DNA of 62,229 nt, taken from NCBI RefSeq assembly GCF_002847525.1, contig NZ_PKKM01000011.1, positions 1 through 62,229 of the forward strand. Reading direction: 5' to 3'. The notes under the pieces were generated by a model that did not search any database, had not been told where the DNA came from, and saw only the letters and a program-made list of their open reading frames with translations. Shown one piece after another: positions 16,821 to 27,511 of this stretch; position 1 is the first letter of the stretch, and each line of letters opens with the position of its first letter. The stretch is from Schaalia odontolytica. GTDB taxonomy: Bacteria > Actinomycetota > Actinomycetes > Actinomycetales > Actinomycetaceae. Made by a program: the position numbers and the translations under genes.

Positions 16821-18211
16821 GCACTCCTCCCTCGTTTACGCCCGACCCGAAGCGGCGCCGCCCCGGATCCGACGACGCCCACGTCGTCGGTGAGCAGCTG
16901 CGCGGTGGCGCCCCCACTCCCCCGCCCGAGGCCCTGGCACCGCAGATGTGGAGGATCTCCGACGACGAGGTCGACGCCTCGCGTCCGCTGATGCCGCGCA
17001 CGCTGGACCAGCCGCAGCGCGAGTCTCAGTCGATTTTCCCGCGTCGCACTCAGGCTCAGCAGCCGCCATCCTTCCAGCCGGCCTCGGCGTCGAACCCACC
17101 GTCGTACGCGCCGGGGTCTGGTTCCTCCTCAGGCTCGAACACCTATGCTCCGTCCGGGAACGGGCCTCGTCAGGTGACGATCAATCGCTCCCAGAGCGCA
17201 CCCGCCGCGGCCCCCGCCCCCGCCGCGGTACCCGTCGCTCCCACCGCTCCGGTTGCCAAGCCGCGGCGTAAGAAGCGCCGCCACCCAATCCTGAAGACCC
17301 TGTGCCTCATTCTGGTTATCATCCTCGCGTGGGGCGGCTTCCTCATATGGGACGCCAACACCAACATGGGCCGCGTGAGCGCCCTGTCGGGGGCTGCCGA
17401 CACCGCGGGAACGACGTACCTGCTGGCCGGGTCTGACTCGCGCGCCGACGGTGCCGTCAAGGATGGCTTCGATGAGTCCGAACGCGCCGACTCGATCATG
17501 CTCGTCAACGTTGCCCCGAACGGGCAGGCGGTTGCGCTCTCGATTCCCCGCGACACCTACGCAGAGATCCCGGGAGTCGGCTGGGACAAGATCAACGCTT
17601 CCTACGCCTACGGCGGCCCGCAGCTGCTCGTGGAGACCGTGGAAAAGCTGACGGGCCTGACCGTCGATTACTTCGTCCAGATCGGTATGGGCGCCGTGCC
17701 CGACATGGTGGACGCCGTCGGCGGCGTCGAGCTGTGCTACGACAACGACGCGGACGACCAGTATTCCGGTCTGAAGTGGACCGCTGGATGCCACACGGTG
17801 GATGGCACGACCGCCCTGCAGTTCTCGCGCATGCGCTATCAGGATCCCGAGGGCGATATCGGCCGCACCAAGCGCCAGCGTCAGGTGATTTCGAAGGTTA
17901 TTTCTTCGGCGGCTTCGCCCTCGACCCTCGTTAATCCCGCGAAGACCCTCCGCGTGGAGCGCGCCGGCTCCCATTCCTTCACGGTCGACGAGGACTCCTC
18001 GGTCCTCACGGTTGCCTCGCTCGTGTGGGCGCTGCGCAGCGCGTCGTCGAATCAGATGATGGGTGTTCCCCCGATCGAGTCGCTGAACTTCACGACGAAC
18101 GCGGGCGCCTCGGCGGTACTCCTGCGTGACACGACCGCGGACGACTTTTTCGCCAAGCTCCGTGCGGGCACCCTCACGACGTCGGACCTCAACCAGGTCG
18201 ACGGACTGTAG
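16817..18211 (+). CDS. LytR-CpsA-Psr (LCP) family protein with long Pro-rich cytoplasmic N-terminus
   Basis: A 464-residue protein. About 155 N-terminal residues are low-complexity, rich in Pro, Ser and Ala and ending in the basic RRKKRR. One membrane helix follows near 158-178, then the LCP domain with LLAGSDSRADGA, SIMLVNVAPNG, SIPRDTYAEIPG and FSRMRYQDPEGDIGRTKRQ. It is presumably a second ligase for the same or another wall polymer; the long tail could be a site for phosphorylation or protein binding. ATG 16817 overlaps the preceding stop (ATGA). The operon ends at the hairpin at 18247. Confidence 0.9.
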   Translation: MSTPPSFTPDPKRRRPGSDDAHVVGEQLRGGAPTPPPEALAPQMWRISDDEVDASRPLMPRTLDQPQRESQSIFPRRTQAQQPPSFQPASASNPPSYAPGSGSSSGSNTYAPSGNGPRQVTINRSQSAPAAAPAPAAVPVAPTAPVAKPRRKKRRHPILKTLCLILVIILAWGGFLIWDANTNMGRVSALSGAADTAGTTYLLAGSDSRADGAVKDGFDESERADSIMLVNVAPNGQAVALSIPRDTYAEIPGVGWDKINASYAYGGPQLLVETVEKLTGLTVDYFVQIGMGAVPDMVDAVGGVELCYDNDADDQYSGLKWTAGCHTVDGTTALQFSRMRYQDPEGDIGRTKRQRQVISKVISSAASPSTLVNPAKTLRVERAGSHSFTVDEDSSVLTVASLVWALRSASSNQMMGVPPIESLNFTTNAGASAVLLRDTTADDFFAKLRAGTLTTSDLNQVDGL

Positions 18212-18246
18212 GACCGCCCCACACGGTCGCGTACCGACAACGGTAA

Positions 18247-18289
18247 GACCCCCGGCTTCGTCCCTCACAGGGAACGAGGCCGGGGGTCT
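18247..18289. terminator. Bidirectional terminator between LCP and galE
   Basis: GACCCCCGGCTTCGT (18247-18261) pairs with ACGAGGCCGGGGGTC (18274-18288) with one G-T wobble position. It lies between two convergent genes and contains one perfect ACGAGGCCGGGG. Confidence 0.8.
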
Positions 18290-18308
18290 CTCAGCTCTAC
18301 GGGCGCCC

Positions 18309-19304
<996 letters not shown>

Positions 19305-19367
19305 AGGTTCAGGATACGCTGTACAAGGCCCCTGCGGCTACCCACGCGGGACTTGTGTTCGCGTCGC

Positions 19368-19922
19368 TCAGCGCGCCTGGGAGACGCGCTGGGCGAGGGC
19401 AGCACCCTTTGCGCTGGCCACGTCGCGTAGGTCCTTCTGGAAGGTGCGCATCGAGGCACGCAACGATTCAGCACGCTCTCCTTCGCCGGCTCCAAGGATG
19501 CGCGCGGCGAGCAGTCCCGCGTTGCGCGCTCCTGCGATGGAGACGGTCGCGACGGGCACGCCCGCGGGCATCTGGACGATGGAGTGCAGGGAGTCGACAC
19601 CGTCGAGGTGCTTGAGGGGCACGGGCACGCCGATGACCGGTAGTTCGGTGAGTGCGGCGAGCATGCCGGGCAGGTGGGCCGCTCCCCCGGCTCCGGCGAT
19701 AATGACGCGCAGGCCGCGCGCCGAGGCGGATCGGCCGTAAGCGACCATGTCCTCGGGCATACGGTGGGCGGAGACGACACCAACCTCGCAGGCGATGCCG
19801 AATTCGGCGAGGGCACCGACGGCTGCTTCCATGGTGGGCCAGTCGGAGTCGGAGCCCATGACGACGCCGACGAGCGGGTTGTCGCCGGTGGCGGTCAGCT
19901 GAATGTCGAGCTCGGTGGTCAT
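19368..19922 (-). CDS. purE: N5-carboxyaminoimidazole ribonucleotide mutase
   Basis: A 184-residue class I Pur[14 protein letters not shown], the catalytic [11 protein letters not shown] and [13 protein letters not shown] are intact. It isomerises N5-CAIR to CAIR in purine synthesis, the step after PurK. GAAAGGA precedes ATG 19922. PurK lies immediately upstream on the same strand, with 64 bp between that include one solitary ACGAGGCCGGGG copy. The length is usual for the family apart from a slightly longer N-terminus. Confidence 0.95.
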   Translation of the reverse strand: MTTELDIQLTATGDNPLVGVVMGSDSDWPTMEAAVGALAEFGIACEVGVVSAHRMPEDMVAYGRSASARGLRVIIAGAGGAAHLPGMLAALTELPVIGVPVPLKHLDGVDSLHSIVQMPAGVPVATVSIAGARNAGLLAARILGAGEGERAESLRASMRTFQKDLRDVASAKGAALAQRVSQAR

Positions 19923-19986
19923 GAGCGGTCCTTTCGGGGGGACGAGGCCGGGGCACCTGGTCCCTCGGCCGCGGATGGTGGGAGGG

Positions 19987-21153
19987 TTAGTCGGCGGGTG
20001 CCTCGCCCTTCAGGGCGGTAACAGCTGCCCGGGCTCGATCAAGAGCACGGGTGGGATCCGCATCGACGACGGTGACGTGGCCGAGCTTGCGTCCGGGGCG
20101 TACTTCCTTGCCATAGAGGTGAATCTTTGCGTCCGTTCCCCCGGCGGCGAAGGCTGCAGCGAGGGCGCGCGCAGGCTGTGCGTGGGAGGAGCCCAGCAGG
20201 TTGACCATGACGACGTGCGTACCCGGGGCGCGCAGCTGCGTGGAGCCGAGCGGCAGGTCGAGGACGGCGCGCAGGTGCTGCTCGAATTGGCTCGTGACGG
20301 CCCCGTCGATGGTCCAGTGCCCCGTGTTGTGGGGGCGCATGGCAAGCTCGTTGACGAGGACGCGTTCGTCCGCGCCCTCACCGACCACGAACATTTCCAC
20401 GGCGAGGACGCCGGTGACGCCCAGCTCAGCGGCGATGCGCTCACCAATGCGGCGCGCCTCGGCGGCCGTCTCGGGCCTGATACCAACCGCGGGAACCGTC
20501 ACCTCGGCGCACACGCCGTCCACCTGTACGGTGGAGGCGACGGGCCACGAGGCGATCTCGCCCGAGGGGGTGCGCGCGAGGAGCGCCGCCACCTCGCCGG
20601 TGAAGGGAACCAACGCCTCGGCCAGGAGGGGGCCGTTGCCCCACCAGGAGGCCACGTCTGCGGGGCTGTGGGCGACTGCCACGCCGTGCCCGTCGTATCC
20701 GCCGCGCGGGGTCTTGACGATGAGGGGCCAGCCGATCGTGGCGCCGAATTCTGCCAGCTGGGCCTCGTCCTCGACGCGCGCCCACGCGGGACACGGGATG
20801 CCCATGTCGGTGAGGCGCTCGCGCATGGCCAGCTTGTCCTGAGCGTAGAGGAGGGCACTCGCCGGGGGCTGAACGGAGACGAGGCGTGCCGCCTCCTCCA
20901 TCGTGGGGGCCGGGATGTGCTCGTGTTCGAAGGTGAGGACATCCGCGCCATCGATGAGCGCGCGGACCGCGTCCAAGTCGGCGGGTTCGCCCACCGCTTT
21001 GTCGACGGTCACCTGACCGGTCGACCCATCCGAGGCCTCAACGAGGGCCCGAAGATTAATGCCGAGCGCGACCGCGCTCTCCTGCATCATGCGCGCCAGC
21101 TGTCCGCCGCCAATGACGGCAACGGTGGGAGGGGTCAACATCTCGTGTTCCAC
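19987..21153 (-). CDS. purK: 5-(carboxyamino)imidazole ribonucleotide synthase
   Basis: A 388-residue ATP-grasp enzyme with [14 protein letters not shown] at the N-terminus, [18 protein letters not shown] and a C-terminal [21 protein letters not shown] segment. It carboxylates AIR with ATP and bicarbonate to make N5-CAIR for PurE. GTG 21153 is chosen because TACATT ends 7 nt upstream, predicting a leaderless mRNA; ATG 21141 and ATG 21162 are in-frame alternatives. The promoter lies in the 21-bp gap after the sensor kinase stop. Confidence 0.93.
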   Translation of the reverse strand: MEHEMLTPPTVAVIGGGQLARMMQESAVALGINLRALVEASDGSTGQVTVDKAVGEPADLDAVRALIDGADVLTFEHEHIPAPTMEEAARLVSVQPPASALLYAQDKLAMRERLTDMGIPCPAWARVEDEAQLAEFGATIGWPLIVKTPRGGYDGHGVAVAHSPADVASWWGNGPLLAEALVPFTGEVAALLARTPSGEIASWPVASTVQVDGVCAEVTVPAVGIRPETAAEARRIGERIAAELGVTGVLAVEMFVVGEGADERVLVNELAMRPHNTGHWTIDGAVTSQFEQHLRAVLDLPLGSTQLRAPGTHVVMVNLLGSSHAQPARALAAAFAAGGTDAKIHLYGKEVRPGRKLGHVTVVDADPTRALDRARAAVTALKGEAPAD

Positions 21154-21174
21154 GCCTTTCAATGTACTCCGCTG

Positions 21175-22503
21175 CTAGAAGCGCCGCGAGCGCCGTCCCA
21201 TGGACATGAGGGGCCCTTCGGGCATGACGCGATCAGGGTCGAGGGACGCGGGGATCGCAGCGACCGAGACGGTGAATACCGGCGGCTTGTTGGTCTTGAG
21301 TTCGAGGCGCCCGCCCATCGCCTGCGCGAGGTCGTGGGCGAGGGCCAGGCCGATGCCCGTCGAGCCGTGCCCGGAGACACCTTTTTCGAAAACGTCGGGG
21401 GCTAGGGACTCGTCGATGCCGTCGCCCTCGTCGCTCACTTCGATGACGACGCCGCGCTTGGAGGTGCCTGCGTGTGCCCATACGCGCGTAGTTCCGTCGC
21501 CGTAGCGTAGCGAGTTTTCGATGAGGGTCGCCAGGATCTGCCCAAGCTTTCCGGCGTCGGCCAGGATCGGACGCTCGGCCTCGTCAAGGAAGACGAGGGG
21601 ACGCCCAGCCGCCTCGAATTGGTCCTCCCACTCCTCGCGTGCCGTGTTGAAGACTTCGAGAATGTGAATGGCCTCGGTCTGGCTGGTCTGGCGCTTGGAG
21701 ACGTCAAGCAGCTCCGTGACGACGTTCGTCATGCGCTCCACCTGTTCGAGGCAGGTGCGGGCTTCGGCGCGTACCTCGTCCTCAGTGGAGATGAGTTCGA
21801 TTTCCTCCAGGCGCATGGACAGGGCGGTCAGCGGCGTGCGCAGCTGGTGGGAGGCGTCGGCAGCTGCCTGTCGCTCGGCTGCGAGTCGGCCCGCCATGCG
21901 TTCGCCAGTGCGAGCGAGCTCCTCGGAGACCAAGTCGATTTCCTCAATACCGGACTTTTCCACCCGGGCGCGCACGCCACCCGAGCCGATCTGCTCTGCC
22001 TGGGCTGCCAGGTAGATGAGCGGGGCGGACAGTTCACGCGATAGGGAACGCGCGAGCAACCAGCCAATCAGCATGGATGCGAGCATGCCTCCGCCAAAGA
22101 GGCCACAGGTCCAGGCGATGCGAGTCACCGCGTTCGATGCGGACGCGGTGAGCTGGACGGATACGCCGCTCGGCGATGACGCCAGCGAACTCATGGTCCG
22201 CCCGGGGATCACCTTGCCGTTGGTGACCAGGTTTGCCTCGGGCACCTTGATTCGATAGTTCAGCTCATCGCCACGACTGTTCGCTTGATCCGCGACAAGC
22301 GCTGCCAGGGTCGCCGGGTCGATCCCCTCCCCCACGGCGCGCCTGCGCTCGATGTTTTGGAGGATCAGCTGCGCCTGAACGTCAAGGTTGCGCTGTTCGG
22401 ACGACCAGATGGACGCCGATGCGAAAAACGCGCCTGGGAGCCCCATCAGCACGCACACGACGGCGACGATGGAGACGATCATCCTCACCGCGCGGGCGCG
22501 CAT
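21175..22503 (-). CDS. Two-component sensor histidine kinase
   Basis: A 442-residue kinase. Transmembrane helices lie near residues 8-30 and 130-151 around a roughly 100-residue extracellular sensor region, then a HAMP-like linker. The phosphoacceptor is H219 in ASHQLRTPL; the ATP-binding motifs are IENSLRYG, DEGDGI and GSTGIGLAL. It phosphorylates the response regulator encoded 24 bp upstream. The signal is unknown. ATG 22503 is followed by a basic MRARAVR stretch as expected for an N-in membrane anchor. Confidence 0.92.
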   Translation of the reverse strand: MRARAVRMIVSIVAVVCVLMGLPGAFFASASIWSSEQRNLDVQAQLILQNIERRRAVGEGIDPATLAALVADQANSRGDELNYRIKVPEANLVTNGKVIPGRTMSSLASSPSGVSVQLTASASNAVTRIAWTCGLFGGGMLASMLIGWLLARSLSRELSAPLIYLAAQAEQIGSGGVRARVEKSGIEEIDLVSEELARTGERMAGRLAAERQAAADASHQLRTPLTALSMRLEEIELISTEDEVRAEARTCLEQVERMTNVVTELLDVSKRQTSQTEAIHILEVFNTAREEWEDQFEAAGRPLVFLDEAERPILADAGKLGQILATLIENSLRYGDGTTRVWAHAGTSKRGVVIEVSDEGDGIDESLAPDVFEKGVSGHGSTGIGLALAHDLAQAMGGRLELKTNKPPVFTVSVAAIPASLDPDRVMPEGPLMSMGRRSRRF

Positions 22504-22527
22504 GGCGGGCCTGTCTCAGCGACGCGC

Positions 22528-23205
22528 TCAGCGCGCGTTCTCGAAGCGGAAGCCCATCCCTCGCACTGTCGTGATGTAGTGCGGGTCGGTCGCGTCGTCT
22601 CCGAGCTTGCGGCGCAGCCACGACACGTGCATATCGAGGGTCTTCGTGGAGCCGGTCGGGTCCGAGCCCCACACCTCGCGCATGAGGGTGTCGCGCGCGA
22701 CGACCGACCCGGCCTCGCGCAGCAGCACGCGAAGCAGGTCGAATTCCTTGGCCGTCAGGCTCAGCTCGACGTCACCGACGAACGCGCGGTGCGCGGCAAC
22801 ATCCATGCGGATGTCCTGGGCGCGCAGCTCGCCTTCGGCGGGCTCAGCGGCCTGGCGGCGCAGGAGGGCCCGCACGCGAGCGAGAAGCTCCGCGAGGCGG
22901 AAAGGCTTCGTCACGTAGTCGTCAGCGCCCGCGTCCAGGCCGACGACCATGTCGACCTCGTCCGTGCGCGCAGTAAGGATCAGAATCGGAACTCGGTTAC
23001 CGGAGGAGCGGATCTCGCGGGCGACATCCAGGCCATCCATATCAGGCAGACCGAGGTCCAGGACGACCAGGTCAACACCGCGAACATCCGCGAGGGCTTC
23101 AGCGCCTGTCGCGTGCGCACGCACGTCGTAGCCCTCCCTGCCCAGTGCACGGGCGAGGGGCTCGGAGATGGCCGGATCGTCTTCAACGAGGAGAACTGTA
23201 GTCAC
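22528..23205 (-). CDS. OmpR/PhoB-family response regulator
   Basis: A 225-residue regulator. The receiver domain has VEDD acidic residues, the phosphoacceptor D50 in VVLDLGLPD and the VTKP lysine. A C-terminal winged helix follows, with SLTAKEFDLLRVLL and TTVRGMGFRFE. GTG 23205 follows TAAGAT by 6 nt, predicting a leaderless mRNA. It is co-transcribed with the kinase downstream. Target genes are not evident; purK and purE follow but have their own promoter. Confidence 0.93.
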   Translation of the reverse strand: MTTVLLVEDDPAISEPLARALGREGYDVRAHATGAEALADVRGVDLVVLDLGLPDMDGLDVAREIRSSGNRVPILILTARTDEVDMVVGLDAGADDYVTKPFRLAELLARVRALLRRQAAEPAEGELRAQDIRMDVAAHRAFVGDVELSLTAKEFDLLRVLLREAGSVVARDTLMREVWGSDPTGSTKTLDMHVSWLRRKLGDDATDPHYITTVRGMGFRFENAR

Positions 23206-23298
23206 GCTTACATCTTAGCAATTCTGAACCAAAACTTGCACCTTTCTTGACCCGTTATGCGGGCAGGTCAGGCACCCGTTCACACTGCGAGATGAACG

Positions 23299-24333
23299 TT
23301 ATTTAACAACGCTCGAGAGCAGGTACGGTGAGACCGGACCAAAACCGCGCAAGTCCGCGGTCGGGAACTCTTCGAGCTCATACCCATCTCCCACCTCGCC
23401 AGCGGCGATGGCGGCAGCAGTCGTCGGATCAGTGAGGATCTTACCCACCGGAGCAATGTCCACGAGGCGAGATGCAAGGTTCACGGTGGGCCCGAAGACA
23501 TCACCCGACCGCGAGAACACATCACCGCGCACGAAAGACGCACGCACGGGCAGCATTTCGTCGTCGGCGTTCAGTCGCTCGATGAGGGCCGTGGCCACAC
23601 GCAGGCCGGTGGGCAGGTCATCGGCGATGTAGAGGACGGCGTCACCGATCATCTTGACGACGCGACCACCCTCCTCGATGACGGCGTTACGACTCTCCTC
23701 TTCGAAGCGCTCGATGAGACCCACCAGGGCATCGCCGAGAATCGTCGAGGACGACGTATAGGACACCATGTCGACGAAGCCGAGACAGCGGTTGAGCGGG
23801 AAGCGGTTATGCCGCTCCTCATGCCCGCGCTGGGATACCTCGCGATCAAAACGGGACAGGGTTGCCTCGAGCTGACGCCGCCAGGCGTATGTGAACATCT
23901 CCTGGAAGACGTCGATGTACTCGCGCATATGGTCCAGCACGTACATGCGGGCCGTCGTGTCATCCAGCATCAGACGACGCATCGAATCTTCTACTAGTGC
24001 TTCGAACTGCCACAGGGCCAGGCGATCAGCCAGGTGGGCGTTGGCGCGCAGGAGAGAGCGAGAGGTTGCCGTGTCAATGCCACCAGATTCGACGAGGTCG
24101 TGCCAGCGACTGAAAACGTCCAGGTCACGCTGAGAGAAAACCTTGTCATCGGCGGTGGGAGCCTGGAAGCCGAGGGCGATCCAGAAACGGAAGACGCGTT
24201 CGATAGGCGTATTCGTCATCTCCGCGAGATCGCGGGCCGAATACGTCAGATGACCACCGAGCAGCTGGGGAACGTAGCTTGTTGCGGTCAGGTCATCAGG
24301 AGTTGCAGGGGACGAAGCCGCGTGCTCATCCAT
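23299..24333 (-). CDS. Class III adenylate cyclase
   Basis: A 344-residue soluble cyclase. The N-terminal 170 residues resemble the helical regulatory domain of actinobacterial cyclases. The C-terminal catalytic domain retains metal-binding D188 (FVDMVSYT) and D231 (MIGDAV), substrate residues K227 and D278, and transition-state residues N284 and R288 (VNLASRL). It therefore looks active for ATP to cAMP. Purine selectivity is inferred from the Lys/Asp pair. ATG 24333 has GAGGAGG 8 nt upstream. The upstream spacer is AT-rich and contains several dyads. Confidence 0.9.
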   Translation of the reverse strand: MDEHAASSPATPDDLTATSYVPQLLGGHLTYSARDLAEMTNTPIERVFRFWIALGFQAPTADDKVFSQRDLDVFSRWHDLVESGGIDTATSRSLLRANAHLADRLALWQFEALVEDSMRRLMLDDTTARMYVLDHMREYIDVFQEMFTYAWRRQLEATLSRFDREVSQRGHEERHNRFPLNRCLGFVDMVSYTSSSTILGDALVGLIERFEEESRNAVIEEGGRVVKMIGDAVLYIADDLPTGLRVATALIERLNADDEMLPVRASFVRGDVFSRSGDVFGPTVNLASRLVDIAPVGKILTDPTTAAAIAAGEVGDGYELEEFPTADLRGFGPVSPYLLSSVVK

Positions 24334-24405
24334 CGCAAATCCCTCCTCTTTGGGCTGACTCAACACCACATCAGCGGGTAACGGTATATCAGATCACTTT
24401 TCAAA

Positions 24406-24424
24406 GTCACATCGGGATTGTGAC
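24406..24424. promoter_or_regulatory. Inverted repeat in the cyclase-maf spacer
   Basis: GTCACA, 7 nt, TGTGAC form perfect 6-bp arms. The half-sites resemble CRP/GlxR half-sites but in the reverse order. A role in controlling the cyclase gene is speculative. Confidence 0.35.
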
Positions 24425-24460
24425 CTCGAACATTGACAATTGTAGTAGTCTGATGAGTTT

Positions 24461-24472
24461 TTCTCTAGAGAA
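24461..24472. promoter_or_regulatory. 12-bp perfect palindrome TTCTCTAGAGAA
   Basis: It lies midway between the divergent cyclase and maf genes, in the most AT-rich spacer of this region. A third dyad, CTGCA-6 nt-TGCAG, lies at 24503-24518. These could be operators; no regulator is identified. Confidence 0.3.
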
Positions 24473-24559
24473 TTGCACGTTTACCTGCGAAAACCGAGAT
24501 TTCTGCACCAAATTGCAGCTTGTCTGCGCATCTGAGATGCCTTGGGAGAGAATGTCCTC

Positions 24560-25267
24560 ATGCGCCTTGTTCTTGCCTCCGCTTCCCCCGCCCGCCGAGC
24601 AACACTCATTGCGGCGGGCATCACACCGATTGTCCAGGTGTCCACCGTCGACGAGGACGCCATCCTCGCCGCATTGCCCGGAGGGCGCGCGTTCTCGGGC
24701 GGCACCACCACCCCCGCCGACGAGGTCGCAGCGCTCGCCGCGGCCAAGTGCGCCGACGTCTGCGAGGCCCTGAGAGCACCCGGCGCCAACGCCGACCTGC
24801 CCGAGGGCGAGTCCGTCCTCGTCGTTGGCTGCGACTCCATGCTCGAGATCGACGGCCAGATGCTCGGAAAGCCCCACACCCCCGACGTGGCCCGCGAGCG
24901 CATCCGCGCCATGCGCCGCACGAGCGCAACCCTGTGGACGGGCCACTCGGCAGCGATCCTGGCCCCGGCCTCGCCGCACGGTGGAACGGCAGGAGAACGC
25001 ACGGTCACCGCAACCGTCACCCGCTCTGCCTCGACCCAGGTCCACTTCGGGGACATCTCGGATGCCGAGATCGACGCGTACGTGGCCACCGGCGAGCCCC
25101 TGCACGTGGCGGGCTCCTTCACGGTGGACGGACTGGGAGGCCCTTTCATCGAGGGCGTGACGGGCGATTATCACTCGGTCGTCGGTATCTCTTTGCCGCT
25201 ACTGCGTTCCATGGCCACCGAGCTTGGGGTGTTCTGGCCGGACCTGTGGGATGCGCCGCGCCCCTGA
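24560..25267 (+). CDS. maf: Maf-like nucleoside triphosphate pyrophosphatase
   Basis: A 235-residue protein with the N-terminal SASPARR motif, [16 protein letters not shown] with the metal-binding acids, and C-terminal [14 protein letters not shown]. Maf proteins hydrolyse canonical or modified NTPs to NMPs and restrain septation when overproduced. The insertion before LEIDGQ and the overall length fit actinobacterial members. ATG 24560 is preceded by a GGGAG stretch; an upstream ATG at 24542 lacks a ribosome site. It is followed 44 bp later by dapD, which has its own promoter. Confidence 0.9.
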   Translation: MRLVLASASPARRATLIAAGITPIVQVSTVDEDAILAALPGGRAFSGGTTTPADEVAALAAAKCADVCEALRAPGANADLPEGESVLVVGCDSMLEIDGQMLGKPHTPDVARERIRAMRRTSATLWTGHSAAILAPASPHGGTAGERTVTATVTRSASTQVHFGDISDAEIDAYVATGEPLHVAGSFTVDGLGGPFIEGVTGDYHSVVGISLPLLRSMATELGVFWPDLWDAPRP

Positions 25268-25299
25268 GTTTCGGTGCCAATCACCCACCCATCGCGCCG

Positions 25300-25305
25300 T
25301 ACTGT
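25300..25305 (+). promoter_or_regulatory. -10 box of dapD (leaderless)
   Basis: TACTGT ends 6 nt before ATG 25312, and no ribosome site is present. Confidence 0.6.
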
Positions 25306-25311
25306 AGGGGC

Positions 25312-26268
25312 ATGGACAACAGCACTGCATGGGGCATCGGCCTCGCTACGATCACTCTGGACGGCACGACACTCGACACGTGGTACCCCGCCCCGCACCT
25401 GGGCGAGCCCGGGACCGACGAGGAGCTGGCGACCTCGCTGTCCGTGCTGGAGCGCGTCGATGACGCGCGCCGCGTGCGCACCGTCGTCGTGACCACGACG
25501 ATTGACCTGCAGGAGGCCCCCGCCTCGACGGAGGACGCCTACCTGCGTCTGCACCTGCTTTCCCACCGCCTGGTACAGCCCAACACGATCAACCTCGACG
25601 GCATCTTCGCGGTGCTGCCCAACGTCGTGTGGACGGATGCCGGCCCGTGCGCCGTTGCCGACTTCGAGGCCACCCGCCTGCGCCTGCGCGCTCGCGACGG
25701 TCACCCCGTGACCGTGCAGGGCGTCGACAAGTTCCCGCCGATGGTCAACTACGTGCTGCCCTCCGGCGTTCGCATCGCCGACGGCACGCGCGTGCGCCTG
25801 GGCGCCTACCTGTCCGAGGGCACGACCGTCATGCACGCCGGCTTCGTCAACTTCAACGCGGGCACGCTGGGCCGCTCGATGGTCGAGGGCCGCGTCTCGC
25901 AGGGCGTCGTCATCGGCGATGGCTCGGACGTGGGCGGCGGCGCCTCCACGATGGGCACCCTCTCGGGCGGCGGCAAGCAGCGTGTGCGCCTGGGCGAGCG
26001 CTGCCTGCTGGGTGCAAACTCAGGCCTGGGAATCGCGCTCGGCGACGACTGCGTCGTCGAGGCCGGCCTGTACGTGACCGCCGGCGCGAAGGTCACGCTC
26101 ATCGATTCTTCCGGCGAGGCCGAGCCGCGCACGGTTGCCGCGCGCGAGCTGTCGGGCGCGTCGAACATCCTGTTCCGCCGCAACTCCCAGACGGGCCGCA
26201 TCGAGGCCATCGCCCGCGCGGGCGTCGTGGGTATCGAGCTCAACGACGCGCTGCACGCTTCGAACTGA
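25312..26268 (+). CDS. dapD: 2,3,4,5-tetrahydropyridine-2,6-dicarboxylate N-succinyltransferase
   Basis: A 318-residue actinobacterial-type DapD. The N-terminal domain leads into a left-handed beta-helix with [38 protein letters not shown] and [15 protein letters not shown]. It succinylates tetrahydrodipicolinate on the way to meso-diaminopimelate or lysine. The next enzyme, DapC, is encoded convergently downstream. ATG 25312 follows TACTGT by 6 nt. A much longer open frame upstream overlaps maf and was rejected. Confidence 0.95.
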   Translation: MDNSTAWGIGLATITLDGTTLDTWYPAPHLGEPGTDEELATSLSVLERVDDARRVRTVVVTTTIDLQEAPASTEDAYLRLHLLSHRLVQPNTINLDGIFAVLPNVVWTDAGPCAVADFEATRLRLRARDGHPVTVQGVDKFPPMVNYVLPSGVRIADGTRVRLGAYLSEGTTVMHAGFVNFNAGTLGRSMVEGRVSQGVVIGDGSDVGGGASTMGTLSGGGKQRVRLGERCLLGANSGLGIALGDDCVVEAGLYVTAGAKVTLIDSSGEAEPRTVAARELSGASNILFRRNSQTGRIEAIARAGVVGIELNDALHASN

Positions 26269-26279
26269 GTCTTCTCACC

Positions 26280-26332
26280 AACGAGGCCGGGGCCGCCCAC
26301 GCGCAGTGCGCGAAGGTGGCCCCGGCCTCGTT
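26280..26332. terminator. Bidirectional terminator between dapD and dapC
   Basis: Perfect 15-bp arms AACGAGGCCGGGGCC (26280-26294) and the complement (26318-26332) lie between convergent genes. The 23-nt loop can itself pair (GCGCAGTGCGC). Both arms carry the recurrent 12-mer. Confidence 0.85.
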
Positions 26333-26346
26333 ATGTGGCTGATGTG

Positions 26347-27492
26347 TCAGCGCGCCGTCCAGGCCTCACGGATGCGGCTCGCAGCGGCCTGAATGCGCTC
26401 GTCGGTGGCGGTGAGGGCCACGCGGACGCGCCCGTGGGCTGCCGTGCCGTAGAAGTCGCCGGGGGCGACGAGGATACCAAGATCAGCCAGGCGGTTGACG
26501 AGGGCCCACGAGTCGCTCGGATTCGCGGGGTCCGAGACCCACAGGTACAGGCCGGCCGCCGTGTCGGGATCGACGTTGAGACCGGCGTCGGTCAGCGCCT
26601 CGAGGAGGAGGGCGCGACGCACGGCGTAGACGCTGCGCTGGCGCTCCACGTGCTCGGTGTCGCGGAGGGCGACCGCCATCGCGTGCTGGACGGGGGCGGG
26701 CACCATGAGTCCGGAGTGCTTGCGCACGCTGACGATCGGGGCGACCAGGGCGGGATCACCGTAGATGAGGGCACCGCGGTAGCCGGCAAGATTCGACTGC
26801 TTGGACAGCGAGTACAGGACGAGGAGGCCGCTCGCGTCGCCGTCACACACGTCCGTATCGAGCAGGGAGGGCACTCCCTCGCTCACGTAGGGCTCCGACC
26901 AGGGCAGGGCCGCGTAGCACTCGTCGGAGACGACGACGGCGCCGTGAGCGCGCGCCCAGACAACGACGGCGCGCAGCTCGTCCTTGCTCATGACGTGCCC
27001 GTCGGGGTTGCCCGGCGAGTTCAAGTAGACGAGGGCGGCATCGGGCCAGGCGTCGGGGTTCGTCGGGTCAACGGCGACGGGTGTGGCACCGGCCAGCCTG
27101 GCGCCAATGTCGTAGGTCGGGTAGGCAACCTCGGGCACGAGAACCGTGTCGCCGGGGCGCACGCCCAGCAGCGCAGGAATCCAGGCGACGGCCTCCTTCG
27201 AGCCGATCGTGGGGATCACGCCGCCGTGTCCGACGTCAACCATGCCTCGGCGCTGTCCCCATGCGAGGATCGCGTCGCGCACCTCGGCGGTGCCGATCAC
27301 CGTCGGGTAGCCGTGCGCGTTGGAGGCGTCAGCGAGTGCCTCGCGGATGAACGCGGGGGTGTCGTCGACCGGGGTTCCGACGCTCAGATCGCACATTCCC
27401 CCGGGATGTTCAGTGGCGCGCGCCTTGGCGGGCGCCAGCTGATCCCAGGGGAATTCGGGCAGGTCAAGAGGGCGGGGAAGGATCGTTGTCAT
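26347..27492 (-). CDS. dapC: Succinyldiaminopimelate transaminase
   Basis: A 381-residue fold-type I PLP aminotransferase of the actinobacterial DapC group. Landmarks are VGTPVDDTP, NSPGNPDGHVMS, SDECYAALPW and the Schiff-base Lys in LYSLSKQSNLAGYRG. It forms N-succinyl-LL-diaminopimelate from the keto acid, following DapD. TAGGGT ends 6 nt before ATG 27492, giving a leaderless mRNA. The pairing with dapD supports the specific name; as a lone gene it could only be called a class I/II aminotransferase. Confidence 0.9.
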   Translation of the reverse strand: MTTILPRPLDLPEFPWDQLAPAKARATEHPGGMCDLSVGTPVDDTPAFIREALADASNAHGYPTVIGTAEVRDAILAWGQRRGMVDVGHGGVIPTIGSKEAVAWIPALLGVRPGDTVLVPEVAYPTYDIGARLAGATPVAVDPTNPDAWPDAALVYLNSPGNPDGHVMSKDELRAVVVWARAHGAVVVSDECYAALPWSEPYVSEGVPSLLDTDVCDGDASGLLVLYSLSKQSNLAGYRGALIYGDPALVAPIVSVRKHSGLMVPAPVQHAMAVALRDTEHVERQRSVYAVRRALLLEALTDAGLNVDPDTAAGLYLWVSDPANPSDSWALVNRLADLGILVAPGDFYGTAAHGRVRVALTATDERIQAAASRIREAWTAR

Positions 27493-27511
27493 ACCCCTAC
27501 CCTATCGACTG

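Noticed and set aside
24406..24424. Canonical CRP/GlxR site (TGTGA-N6-TCACA)
   Set aside because: The half-sites are in the opposite order with a 7-nt spacer, and the dyad at 42353 has N8 between TGTGA and TCACA, so neither fits the consensus.
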